Shown in pieces: positions 1 to 4,898 of a stretch of DNA of 8,777 nt. The position numbers were made by a program, and so were the translations under genes. The notes beneath the pieces were generated by a model. The model made no database searches. It was given only the letters and a program-made list of their open reading frames with translations, and was not told where the DNA came from. Source of the stretch: DASUZD01 sp036377055 (GTDB lineage: Bacteria > Actinomycetota > Thermoleophilia > Gaiellales > Gaiellaceae); the NCBI GenBank assembly GCA_036377055.1, contig DASUZD010000115.1:1-8777 (forward strand). The letters run 5' to 3'. How positions within the stretch are numbered: position 1 is the stretch's first letter; every line of letters begins with the position of its first letter.

Positions 1-47
1 GCGGCGAGGGGACGGGCTCGAGGCCGAGCAAGGGAGGACGCACCTGA
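1..47 (+). CDS. rpsC: Ribosomal protein S3 C-terminal tail (partial, inferred)
   Basis: Reading from base 3, an open frame runs to a TGA at 45-47 and gives a 14-residue basic, glycine-rich tail ending GSRPSKGGRT. In S10 operons the gene directly before rplP is rpsC, whose product (a small-subunit protein at the mRNA entry site) often has a low-complexity C-terminus in actinobacteria. The stop shares its A with the ATG of rplP (TGATG), as expected for coupled operon genes. The identification rests on position and frame, because no conserved S3 domain lies inside the window. Confidence 0.5.
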   Translation, partial: GEGTGSRPSKGGRT

Positions 48-472
48 TGCTCCTCCCGCGCAAGACGAAGTTCCGCAAGTACCAGCGCGGCCGCCGCGCG
101 GGCTACTCGAAGGGCCAGACGGCGGTCCAGTTCGGCGACTACGGGCTCAAGGCGCTCGAGTCGGGCTGGATCACGAACCGCCAGATCGAGGCCGCCCGAA
201 TCGCGATGACGCGCAAGATCAAGCGCGGCGGCAAGGTCTGGATCAACGTCTTTCCGGACAAGCCCGTCACGGCCAAGCCGGCCGAAACGCGCATGGGCTC
301 GGGCAAAGGCTCACCGGAGCACTGGGTCGCGGTGATCAAGCCCGGCCGAGTCATGTTCGAGCTCGCCGGCGTTCCGGAGCCGCTCGCGAAGGAGGCGCTC
401 CGCCTCGCGGGCCACAAGCTGTCGGTCAAGACCAAGATCGTGAAGCGAGAGGCGGATCTCTTTGAAAGCTAA
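47..472 (+). CDS. rplP: 50S ribosomal protein L16
   Basis: Large-subunit protein L16 binds 23S rRNA near the A-site tRNA elbow and the peptidyl transferase centre. The 141-residue product has the usual length and the family's N-terminus (LLPRKTKFRKYQRGR), a central ESGWITNRQIEAARIAMTR block, and the RMGSGKGSPEHWVAVIKPG motif characteristic of L16. The ATG at 47 overlaps the upstream TGA by one base and sits 9 nt after an AGGGAGG Shine-Dalgarno at 31-37, so the start is well supported. The end overlaps rpmC by 11 nt. Nothing in the sequence looks abnormal. Confidence 0.98.
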   Translation: MLLPRKTKFRKYQRGRRAGYSKGQTAVQFGDYGLKALESGWITNRQIEAARIAMTRKIKRGGKVWINVFPDKPVTAKPAETRMGSGKGSPEHWVAVIKPGRVMFELAGVPEPLAKEALRLAGHKLSVKTKIVKREADLFES

Positions 473-665
473 GGAGTTAAGGGACTTGAGCGACGAGGAG
501 CTGGAGGGGCGGCTGCACGACGCGCGCCAGGAGCTCTTCAACCTGCGGTTCCAGTCTGCGACCGGCGCGCTGGAGAACAGCGCGCGGCTGCGGACGACGA
601 AGCGCGAGATCGCTCGCATCCTGACGGTGCGCCACGAGCGCGAGGCAAGCCTGGAGAGAAGGTAG
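462..665 (+). CDS. rpmC: 50S ribosomal protein L29
   Basis: L29 is a small two-helix protein next to the peptide exit tunnel, where ribosome-associated factors dock. The 67-residue product begins MKAKELRDLSDEEL and contains the hallmark ELFNLRFQSATGALEN, matching the family along its full length. The start is a TTG at 462-464 inside the end of rplP (11-nt overlap); the family N-terminus begins exactly there and GAGAGG at 447-452 gives a 9-nt Shine-Dalgarno spacing. The TAG stop at 663-665 directly abuts the ATG of rpsQ. The overlap and the weak start codon suggest translational coupling to rplP. Confidence 0.96.
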   Translation: MKAKELRDLSDEELEGRLHDARQELFNLRFQSATGALENSARLRTTKREIARILTVRHEREASLERR

Positions 666-1391
666 ATGGCGAAGGACGAGACAACCGAGAAGGACGAGGC
701 CGAGACGCCGGCCCCCGAGGCGAAGCCGAGTCGCTCGCGCAAGAAGGCGGAGCCGGCGGCCGAGGCGACCTCCGAGCCGGAGGCGCCGGCGGCGGAGGAA
801 GAGCCGCCCGCGGAGCAGCCGCCCGGTTCCGACACCACCGAGGTCCCGGCAGCAGAGCCCGCCGAGGAGGCTGCCCCCCAGGAGGCCGCGCCCGAGGAGC
901 CCGCTGCCGAGGAGCCTGAGCCGACCGTCGCGGAAGCCGAGCCTGCGCCCGACGCGGAGGCCGCAGCAGCGGCCGCCGAGGCACCTGCCGCCGAGGCACC
1001 TGCCCCGGCCGCTCCGGCTCCGACGGCGAAGCCGAAGCGCAAGCGCCTTCCGCGCGCTCAGCGGCCGACGCGCGCCAAGCCGAAGCGCGAGAAGCCGAAG
1101 CAGCGCAAGCCGATCGTCCGGCTCCCGAAGCCGGAGAGCGAGCGCGGCCGCCGCCAGGAGCGGCGCGGGGTCGTCGTCTCTAGCGCGATGGACAAGACGA
1201 TCGTGGTGAAGGTCGACACGATCAAGGCGCACCCGCGCTACAAGAAGGTCGTCCGTCGCTCCACGAAGTTCCACGCGCACGACGAGCAGAACGCCGCGAA
1301 GGTCGGCGACATCGTCCGCATCGTCGAGACGCGCCCGCTCTCGAAGACGAAGAACTGGCGCCTGGCAGAGGTGGTGCAAGCAGCAAGGTGA
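666..1391 (+). CDS. rpsQ: 30S ribosomal protein S17 with long disordered N-terminal extension
   Basis: S17 is a primary 16S rRNA-binding protein of the small-subunit body. The S17 domain occupies roughly residues 165-241 and shows MDKTIVVKVD, the HPRYKKVVRR segment, KFHAHDE, AKVGDIVRI and the signature ETRPLSKTKNWRL. The protein is 241 residues, against about 80-100 for the family. Residues 1-120 are an acidic Ala/Glu/Pro-rich low-complexity tract, and about 120-165 is a Lys/Arg/Pro-rich tract. No ATG, GTG or TTG codon occurs in frame between codon 1 and Met175, which already lies inside the S17 fold, so the extension must be translated if those start codons are used. The ATG abuts the rpmC stop, with GGAGAG at 653-658 as Shine-Dalgarno. 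The TGA stop is followed at once by a structured spacer. Confidence 0.95.
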   Translation: MAKDETTEKDEAETPAPEAKPSRSRKKAEPAAEATSEPEAPAAEEEPPAEQPPGSDTTEVPAAEPAEEAAPQEAAPEEPAAEEPEPTVAEAEPAPDAEAAAAAAEAPAAEAPAPAAPAPTAKPKRKRLPRAQRPTRAKPKREKPKQRKPIVRLPKPESERGRRQERRGVVVSSAMDKTIVVKVDTIKAHPRYKKVVRRSTKFHAHDEQNAAKVGDIVRIVETRPLSKTKNWRLAEVVQAAR

Positions 1392-1551
1392 TCCTCCCGG
1401 CAACAGTTAGTGCGCCTCTGGCGCGCGATCCGCGGCGCATTGCCGCGTCCTCGGTCGCGTCCGGGCTCGTTAGCCCGAACGCGGCCTGCGTCCTTGCACT
1501 GCTTGCGGCTCCCGCCCCAGAGGCGCGAAGCCGTCACCGGGAGGATCGCCG
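1390..1551 (+). repeat. Structured intercistronic element, copy 1 (rpsQ-rplN)
   Basis: This fills the 160-nt gap exactly, with its first arm beginning in the rpsQ stop codon. The terminal arm GATCCTCCCGG (1390-1400) is the perfect reverse complement of CCGGGAGGATC (1537-1547), which holds the rplN Shine-Dalgarno. A second stem pairs 1416-1433 with 1505-1522 (15 of 18 positions; its outer part extends to a perfect 10-bp repeat, 1412-1421 with 1517-1526). The central hairpin at 1457-1482 is GCGT, one mismatch, CGGGCT, loop CGTT, AGCCCG, one mismatch, ACGC. The core 1435-1502 matches the copy at 3123-3190 at 57 of 68 positions by my hand alignment. It is most likely a cis-acting RNA structure; a DNA repeat of MITE/REP type is the alternative. 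Confidence 0.8.
1537..1547 (+). promoter_or_regulatory. rplN Shine-Dalgarno inside the terminal stem
   Basis: GGGAGG (1539-1544) lies 7 nt before the GTG start of rplN. It is fully contained in an 11-base arm perfectly complementary to 1390-1400, so it would be paired when the spacer folds on itself. Whether folding blocks or promotes initiation cannot be decided from sequence. Confidence 0.7.
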
Positions 1552-1920
1552 GTGATTCAGCAGGAGTCCAGACTGCGCGTTGCCGACAACACGGGCGCGC
1601 GCGAGATCCTCTGCATCCGCGTGATGGGCGGCGGGAAGCGCCGCTACGCGCGCGTGGGCGACATCATCACCGCGACCGTGAAGACGGCGACGCCCCAGGG
1701 CGCCGTCAAGAAGGGCGAGGTCGTGAAGGCGGTCATCGTCCGGACGAAGAAGGCCTATGGCCGCGAGGACGGCACGCTGATCGCGTTCGACGAGAACGCC
1801 GCGGTGATCATCGACAACCAGCGCAACCCGCGCGGCACCCGCATCTTCGGCCCGGTCGCGCGCGAGCTCCGCGAAAAGAACTTCATGAAAATCGTCTCGC
1901 TCGCTCCGGAGGTGCTCTGA
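1552..1920 (+). CDS. rplN: 50S ribosomal protein L14
   Basis: L14 is a highly conserved beta-barrel protein at the subunit interface that contacts 23S rRNA and forms bridges to the 30S subunit. The product is 122 residues, the standard length, starting MIQQESRLRVADNTGAR and including the RVMGGGKRRYARVGDII signature, RTKKAYGREDG, and the C-terminal FGPVARELREKNFMKIVSLAPEVL block (split here as FGPVARELRE and KNFMKIVSLAPEVL). The start is GTG at 1552, supported by the family N-terminus and by GGGAGG 7 nt upstream. It has long spacers on both sides (160 and 187 nt), unusual for this position in the operon. No irregularity within the gene. Confidence 0.98.
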   Translation: MIQQESRLRVADNTGAREILCIRVMGGGKRRYARVGDIITATVKTATPQGAVKKGEVVKAVIVRTKKAYGREDGTLIAFDENAAVIIDNQRNPRGTRIFGPVARELREKNFMKIVSLAPEVL

Positions 1921-1921
1921 T

Positions 1922-1948
1922 CATGGGTGAACCCCTGGTTCCCCCATG
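1922..1948 (+). promoter_or_regulatory. Hairpin directly after rplN stop
   Basis: CATGGG (1922-1927) pairs with CCCATG (1943-1948), then after one T/C mismatch GAACC (1929-1933) pairs with GGTTC (1937-1941), leaving a CCT loop. That is 11 base pairs in 27 nt, beginning one base after the stop codon. No run of T follows, so it does not read as an intrinsic terminator. An mRNA processing or stability role is possible. Confidence 0.55.
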
Positions 1949-2043
1949 GACCCCCTCCTCGCGGGCCGGTGCGCCGGTACCTTTCGCAGCGGGGCCGGCT
2001 GCTGTCGGGGTCGCTCACAGGTTGCCTCTCCGCTCTGAGCCTC

Positions 2044-2070
2044 CCGCCGGGCGGAGCCCGGCTCCGGCGG
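2044..2070 (+). promoter_or_regulatory. GC-rich palindrome upstream of rplX
   Basis: CCGCCGG (2044-2050) is complementary to CCGGCGG (2064-2070). Within and overlapping it, CCGGGC (2047-2052) can instead pair with GCCCGG (2056-2061) around a GGA loop. The two pairings are mutually exclusive. It lies about 20 nt before the rplX Shine-Dalgarno. In such GC-rich DNA short palindromes arise easily, so the functional call is weak. Confidence 0.35.
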
Positions 2071-2107
2071 CGAGCTGTCACGTGTCCCTAGGAGGGCGAA
2101 GAACTCA

Positions 2108-2479
2108 ATGACAACTGCGATGAAGGTGAAGAAGGGCGACCTCGTCCAGGTTCTCTCCGGCAAGGATCGCGGCAAGCAGGGTCGCGTCATCGACGCGCTC
2201 CCCCGCGAGCGCCGCGTGATCGTCGAGAACCTGAACGTCGTCAAGCGGCACACGAAGCCGCGCCCGATCAAGAACGCGAGCCGGATGGGCGGCGCTCAGA
2301 TCACCCCGGGCGGCGTGATCGACAAGGCGGCGCCGCTTCCCGTCTCGAACGTGATGGTCGTCTGCCCGGTCTGCAAGCGCCCGACGCGCGTCGGCACGAC
2401 GGTCAAGGAGATCAAGGGCGAGCAGGTTCGCGTCCGACACTGCCGCCGCGCCGACTGCGGCCAGGAGATCGACAAGTAA
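2108..2479 (+). CDS. rplX: 50S ribosomal protein L24 with zinc-ribbon-like tail
   Basis: L24 is an assembly-initiator protein that binds the 5' domain of 23S rRNA near the tunnel exit. The 123-residue product has the KOW motif (residues 18-27, GKDRGKQGRV), the VENLNVVKRHTKPR segment, and GGVIDKAAPLPVSNVMVVCP. The C-terminal part carries four cysteines: C86-X2-C89 and C112-X4-C117. Many L24 proteins have a CxxC pair twice; the second pair here is wider by two residues and preceded by His111, which could also bind metal. The ATG at 2108 is 12 nt after AGGAGG (2090-2095); an ATG at 2120 gives the classical MKVKKGD start but is 24 nt away, so I prefer 2108. The TAA overlaps the rplE ATG by one base. 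Confidence 0.96.
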   Translation: MTTAMKVKKGDLVQVLSGKDRGKQGRVIDALPRERRVIVENLNVVKRHTKPRPIKNASRMGGAQITPGGVIDKAAPLPVSNVMVVCPVCKRPTRVGTTVKEIKGEQVRVRHCRRADCGQEIDK

Positions 2480-3075
2480 TGGCGAGAGCGCGCAACCAGA
2501 ACGGCTCCGGGAACGGCTACGTGCCGCGCCTGAAGGCGACGTACGAGAACGACGTCCGGCCGCGGCTCAAGGACGATCTCGAGCTGCCGTCGATCATGCG
2601 CGTGCCGACCGTCTCGAAGATCACGCTCAACATGGGCGTCGGCGAGGCGAAGACCGACGCCAAGGCGCTCGACTCGGCCATGGACGAGCTGACGATCATC
2701 GCGGGGCAGCGGGCCCAGCTCCGCCGCGCGCGGAAGTCGATCGCAGGCTTCAAGGTGCGCGAGGGGATGCCCGTCGGCACGCGCGTGACGCTCCGCGGCG
2801 CGCGGATGTGGGAGTTCCTCGACCGCCTCGTCTCGATCGCGCTTCCCCGGATCCGCGACTTCCGCGGCCTCGACCCGGAGTCGTTCGACGGGCGCGGCAA
2901 CTACTCGCTCGGGATCCGGGAGCAGATCATTTTCCCGGAGATCGACTACGACTCGATCCAGCAGGTGCGCGGCCTCGACGTCGCGATCACCACCACCGCG
3001 GAGACGGACGACGAGGGGCGCGCCCTCCTGGGCGCCCTGGGCCTGCCGTTTGCGGGGGAACGAAGGGAGCAGTAG
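2479..3075 (+). CDS. rplE: 50S ribosomal protein L5
   Basis: L5 binds 5S rRNA and helps attach it to the central protuberance, contacting P-site tRNA and the small-subunit head. The 198-residue product shows MRVPTVSKITLNMGVGEA (the L5 signature), ITGQ-equivalent IIAGQRAQLRRARKSIAGFK, REGMPVGTRVTLRG, and YSLGIREQIIFPEIDYD. It is slightly longer than the usual 179-187, through a short polar N-terminal extension (residues 1-14) and a polar C-terminus. The ATG at 2479 overlaps the rplX TAA (TAATG), with AGGAG at 2463-2467, consistent with coupling. The TAG stop is followed immediately by the second copy of the structured spacer. Confidence 0.98.
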   Translation: MARARNQNGSGNGYVPRLKATYENDVRPRLKDDLELPSIMRVPTVSKITLNMGVGEAKTDAKALDSAMDELTIIAGQRAQLRRARKSIAGFKVREGMPVGTRVTLRGARMWEFLDRLVSIALPRIRDFRGLDPESFDGRGNYSLGIREQIIFPEIDYDSIQQVRGLDVAITTTAETDDEGRALLGALGLPFAGERREQ

Positions 3076-3239
3076 GTGGCTCTCCTCGCAACGGTCGGCG
3101 GCGGCTCGCCCGCGATCACGCTGCGCCATGCCGCGTCCTCAGTCGCGCCCGGGCTGGTTAGCCCGAGCGCTCCCTGCGTCCTTGCCTGGCTTGGTGCTCG
3201 CGACCGAGCCATCCACCACCGTCAGGAGGAGAGCCACGC
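3076..3239 (+). repeat. Structured intercistronic element, copy 2 (rplE-rpsN)
   Basis: This fills all 164 nt between the rplE stop and the rpsN start. The terminal arm GTGGCTCTCCTC (3076-3087), beginning at the first base after the stop, is the perfect reverse complement of GAGGAGAGCCAC (3226-3237), two bases before the rpsN ATG. The second stem pairs 3103-3120 with 3193-3210 (6 bp, 2 mismatches, 5 bp, 1 mismatch, 3 bp). A short GCCA/TGGC stem pairs 3125-3128 with 3187-3190. The central hairpin at 3145-3170 is GCGC, mismatch, CGGGCT, loop GGTT, AGCCCG, mismatch, GCGC. The core 3123-3205 is identical to 4782-4864 at 78 of 83 positions, counted by eye. Copies share structure more than outer sequence. 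Confidence 0.85.
3224..3237 (+). promoter_or_regulatory. rpsN Shine-Dalgarno inside the terminal stem
   Basis: AGGAGG at 3224-3229 is the obvious ribosome binding site for rpsN (10 nt to the ATG). Bases 3226-3237 form the right arm of a perfect 12-bp inverted repeat with 3076-3087, so most of the site would be sequestered in the folded spacer. Confidence 0.7.
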
Positions 3240-3425
3240 ATGGCAAAGAAGTCTCTGATCGTCAAGCAGTCCCGGCCGCAGCGCTTCAAGGTGCGGGCCT
3301 ACACGCGCTGCAACCGCTGCGGGCGCCCGCGCGCGGTGTTCCGCAAGTTCGGGATCTGCCGGATCTGCCTGCGCGAGCTCGCCCACCAGGGCGTGATCCC
3401 GGGCATGACGAAGTCGAGCTGGTAG
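3240..3425 (+). CDS. rpsN: 30S ribosomal protein S14, zinc-binding type (type Z)
   Basis: S14 is a late-assembling protein in the head of the small subunit. The 61-residue product is the short zinc form, with C24-X2-C27 and C40-X2-C43 around a GRPRAVFRKFGICRICLREL segment, and ends GVIPGMTKSSW, typical of this form. It carries the KKSLIVKQSRPQRFKVR N-terminus normal for the family. The ATG follows a strong AGGAGG that lies in the arm of the upstream repeat element. The TAG stop is itself part of the Shine-Dalgarno (TAGGAGG) of rpsH, 12 nt upstream of that gene. Zinc-free paralogues exist in some actinobacteria; none is in this window. Confidence 0.98.
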   Translation: MAKKSLIVKQSRPQRFKVRAYTRCNRCGRPRAVFRKFGICRICLRELAHQGVIPGMTKSSW

Positions 3426-3437
3426 GAGGCGATCGCG

Positions 3438-3839
3438 ATGATGACCGACCCGATCGCCGACATGCTGGCCCGCATCCGCAACGCGAACAAGGCGATGCAC
3501 GAACGCGTGTCGATGCCGTCCTCGCGCCAGAAGGCCGAGATCGCACGCCTGCTCAAGGAGGAGGGCTACATCAAGGACTACCGCGTCGAGCGGCGACCCG
3601 ACGATAGCTTCGATACCCTGACCATCGAGCTCAAGTTCGGGCGCAATCGCGAGCGCGTGATCAGCGGGCTCAAGCGGATCTCCAAGCCCGGCCGCCGGGT
3701 CTATGCGCGCAAGGATCGCCTGCCGCGCGTCCTCGGCGGAATGGGCACGGCGATCATGTCCACGTCCACCGGCCTCGTCACGAGCCGAACCGCCCAGGAG
3801 AAGGGCATCGGCGGCGAGGTGATCTGCTTTATCTGGTAG
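3438..3839 (+). CDS. rpsH: 30S ribosomal protein S8
   Basis: S8 binds the central domain of 16S rRNA early in assembly; in Escherichia coli it is the translational repressor of the spc operon, acting on an mRNA site near the L5 start. The 133-residue product has the full fold: TDPIADMLARIRNAN, KAEIARLLKEEGYI, then LKRISKPGRRVYARKDRLPR and the C-terminal signature STSTGLVTSRTAQEKGIGGE. Two ATGs stand side by side (3438 and 3441). AGGAGG at 3424-3429 gives 8 nt to the first and 11 nt to the second; most family members start at the second methionine (MTDPIAD). Only 3 nt separate the stop from rplF. Confidence 0.98.
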   Translation: MMTDPIADMLARIRNANKAMHERVSMPSSRQKAEIARLLKEEGYIKDYRVERRPDDSFDTLTIELKFGRNRERVISGLKRISKPGRRVYARKDRLPRVLGGMGTAIMSTSTGLVTSRTAQEKGIGGEVICFIW

Positions 3840-3842
3840 CGC

Positions 3843-4376
3843 ATGAGTCGAATCGGAAGAAAGCCAATCGAACTGCCGTCGAGCGTCTCCGTCTCGATCG
3901 ATCCCGGGCGCGTGATGGTGAACGGGCCGCTCGGGTCGCTCACGCAGCAGGTCCCTGCGCGGATGAAGATCGAGCAGCGCGACGGCGAGATCGTCGTCAT
4001 GCGGCCGACCGAGCGCGGCGAGGACCGCGCGCTGCACGGTCTGACGCGCAGCCTCGTCGCGAACATGGTCGAGGGCGTCACGAAGGGCTTCGAGAAGCGG
4101 CTCGAGATCCAGGGCGTGGGCTACCGGGCGGCGCTCCGCGGAACCTCGCTGGAGCTGAACGTCGGCTACTCGCACCCGGTCGTGATCGAGCCGCGCGCTG
4201 GGATCACGTTCGAGGTGCCGGTCCCGACGCAAATCGTCGTCAAGGGCGTCGACAAGCAGATGGTGGGCCAGACGGCGGCCGAGATCCGCTCGGTGCGCAA
4301 GCCCGAGCCGTACAAGGGCAAGGGCATCCGCTACGAGGGCGAGTACGTGCGCCGTAAGGTCGGGAAGCGAGCGTAG
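3843..4376 (+). CDS. rplF: 50S ribosomal protein L6
   Basis: L6 binds 23S rRNA helix 97 at the base of the L7/L12 stalk, near the factor-binding site. The 177-residue product has the standard length and two-domain fold: MSRIGRKPIELPSSVSV at the N-terminus, GPLGSLTQQVP, VEGVTKGFEKRLEIQGVGYR, and the C-terminal block with KPEPYKGKGIRYEGEYVRRK. The ATG follows the rpsH stop by only 3 nt. I see no good Shine-Dalgarno at the right distance (a GAGG at 3816-3819 is 23 nt away), so translation is probably coupled to rpsH. The gene ends 2 nt before rplR. Confidence 0.98.
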   Translation: MSRIGRKPIELPSSVSVSIDPGRVMVNGPLGSLTQQVPARMKIEQRDGEIVVMRPTERGEDRALHGLTRSLVANMVEGVTKGFEKRLEIQGVGYRAALRGTSLELNVGYSHPVVIEPRAGITFEVPVPTQIVVKGVDKQMVGQTAAEIRSVRKPEPYKGKGIRYEGEYVRRKVGKRA

Positions 4377-4378
4377 GA

Positions 4379-4735
4379 ATGCCAACTCTGACCGTCAGAG
4401 AGGCGCGGGTGCGCCGCCATCGCCGCGTTCGCGGCAAGGTGCGCGGCACGGCCGAACGGCCGCGGCTCGCCGTCTTCCGCTCCAACAAGGGCATCTCGGC
4501 GCAGCTCGTCGACGACGACGCGGCGCGCACGCTCGCGGCCGCGAGCTGGCTCAACCTGAAGAAGTCGTTCAAGGGGACGAAGACGGACCAGGCAGCCGAG
4601 GTCGGGAAGCTCCTCGCCGCGAACGCGACGAAGGCCGGGATCGAGACCGTCGTCTTCGACCGCGGTGGCTACCTCTACCACGGACGCGTGAAGGCGCTGG
4701 CCGACGGCGCACGCGAAGGAGGGCTCAAGTTTTAG
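4379..4735 (+). CDS. rplR: 50S ribosomal protein L18
   Basis: L18 binds 5S rRNA and, with L5 and L25, holds it in the central protuberance. The 118-residue product is of normal length with an Arg-rich N-terminus (REARVRRHRRVRGKVRG), the GTAERPRLAVFRSNKGI motif, and the very typical C-terminus FDRGGYLYHGRVKALADGAR followed by EGGLKF. The ATG lies 2 nt after the rplF stop and has no well-spaced Shine-Dalgarno, so coupling to rplF is likely. The TAG stop at 4733-4735 is followed at the next base by the left arm of the third copy of the structured spacer. Confidence 0.97.
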   Translation: MPTLTVREARVRRHRRVRGKVRGTAERPRLAVFRSNKGISAQLVDDDAARTLAAASWLNLKKSFKGTKTDQAAEVGKLLAANATKAGIETVVFDRGGYLYHGRVKALADGAREGGLKF

Positions 4736-4898
4736 TGAACCACCCGGCGGCACTCGGCGGCGCCTGGCCCGCTATCACGGGGCGCCATGCTGCGTCCTCA
4801 GTCGCGCCCGGGCTTTCTAGCCCGAGCGCTCCCTGCGTCCTTGCCTGGCTTGGTGCTAGCGACCCAGGCATCCACCGGCACCACCGGGAGGTTCACTG
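4736..4898 (+). repeat. Structured intercistronic element, copy 3 (rplR-rpsE)
   Basis: This fills all 163 nt between the rplR stop and the rpsE start. The terminal arm TGAACCACCCGG (4736-4747) pairs with CCGGGAGGTTCA (4884-4895) with a single A/A mismatch. The second stem pairs 4762-4779 with 4852-4869, keeping exactly the mismatch pattern of the copy at 3103-3120/3193-3210, although three base pairs differ. GCCA (4784-4787) pairs with TGGC (4846-4849). The central hairpin at 4804-4829 has the same stem as the previous copy but a different loop, TTCT. GCGTCCT occurs on both sides of the hairpin (4792-4798 and 4835-4841). Function is unknown. Confidence 0.85.
4884..4895 (+). promoter_or_regulatory. 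rpsE Shine-Dalgarno inside the terminal stem
   Basis: GGGAGG (4886-4891) stands 7 nt before the rpsE ATG, an ideal ribosome binding site. It is embedded in a 12-base arm complementary to 4736-4747 except at one position, which falls opposite the A of GGGAGG. Confidence 0.65.

Larger units (their letters stand above)
1921..2107 (+). other. 187-nt structured spacer between rplN and rplX
   Basis: This gap is not recognisably homologous in sequence to the other three long spacers: it has no GCGTCCT pair and no CGGGCT-loop-AGCCCG hairpin. It is nevertheless structured. A hairpin sits directly behind the rplN stop (1922-1948), CCCTCCT at 1953-1959 is complementary to AGGAGGG at 2090-2096 over the rplX Shine-Dalgarno, and a GC-rich palindromic block occupies 2044-2070. 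No coding frame here looks real. No terminator-like T tract follows the hairpins, so read-through is expected. Confidence 0.6.

Noticed and set aside
1457..1482. Central hairpin of the element as an intrinsic terminator
   Set aside because: No T tract follows it in any of the three copies, and essential genes lie downstream in the same operon, so termination here would be harmful.
1390..1551. Element as a classical MITE or insertion sequence remnant
   Set aside because: The terminal inverted arms differ completely between copies, no target duplications are seen, and each end sits exactly at a stop and a ribosome binding site. Spread by transposition is not excluded as an origin but is not supported.
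2506..2660. S8-repressor-type operator near the start of rplE, as in Escherichia coli
   Set aside because: I could not find a convincing S8-site mimic around the rplX-rplE junction by eye, so no such site is called.
3076..3258. Open frame starting GTG right after rplE and running through the spacer into rpsN
   Set aside because: It reads through the repeat element and out of frame into rpsN; the protein resembles nothing known. Differences between element copies are compensatory or fall in the loop, not at third codon positions, which argues against coding.
3222..4385. 387-residue minus-strand open frame opposite rpsN, rpsH and rplF
   Set aside because: A GC-rich shadow frame opposite three certain ribosomal-protein genes, with Asp/Arg/Leu/Ala-biased composition and no recognisable domain.
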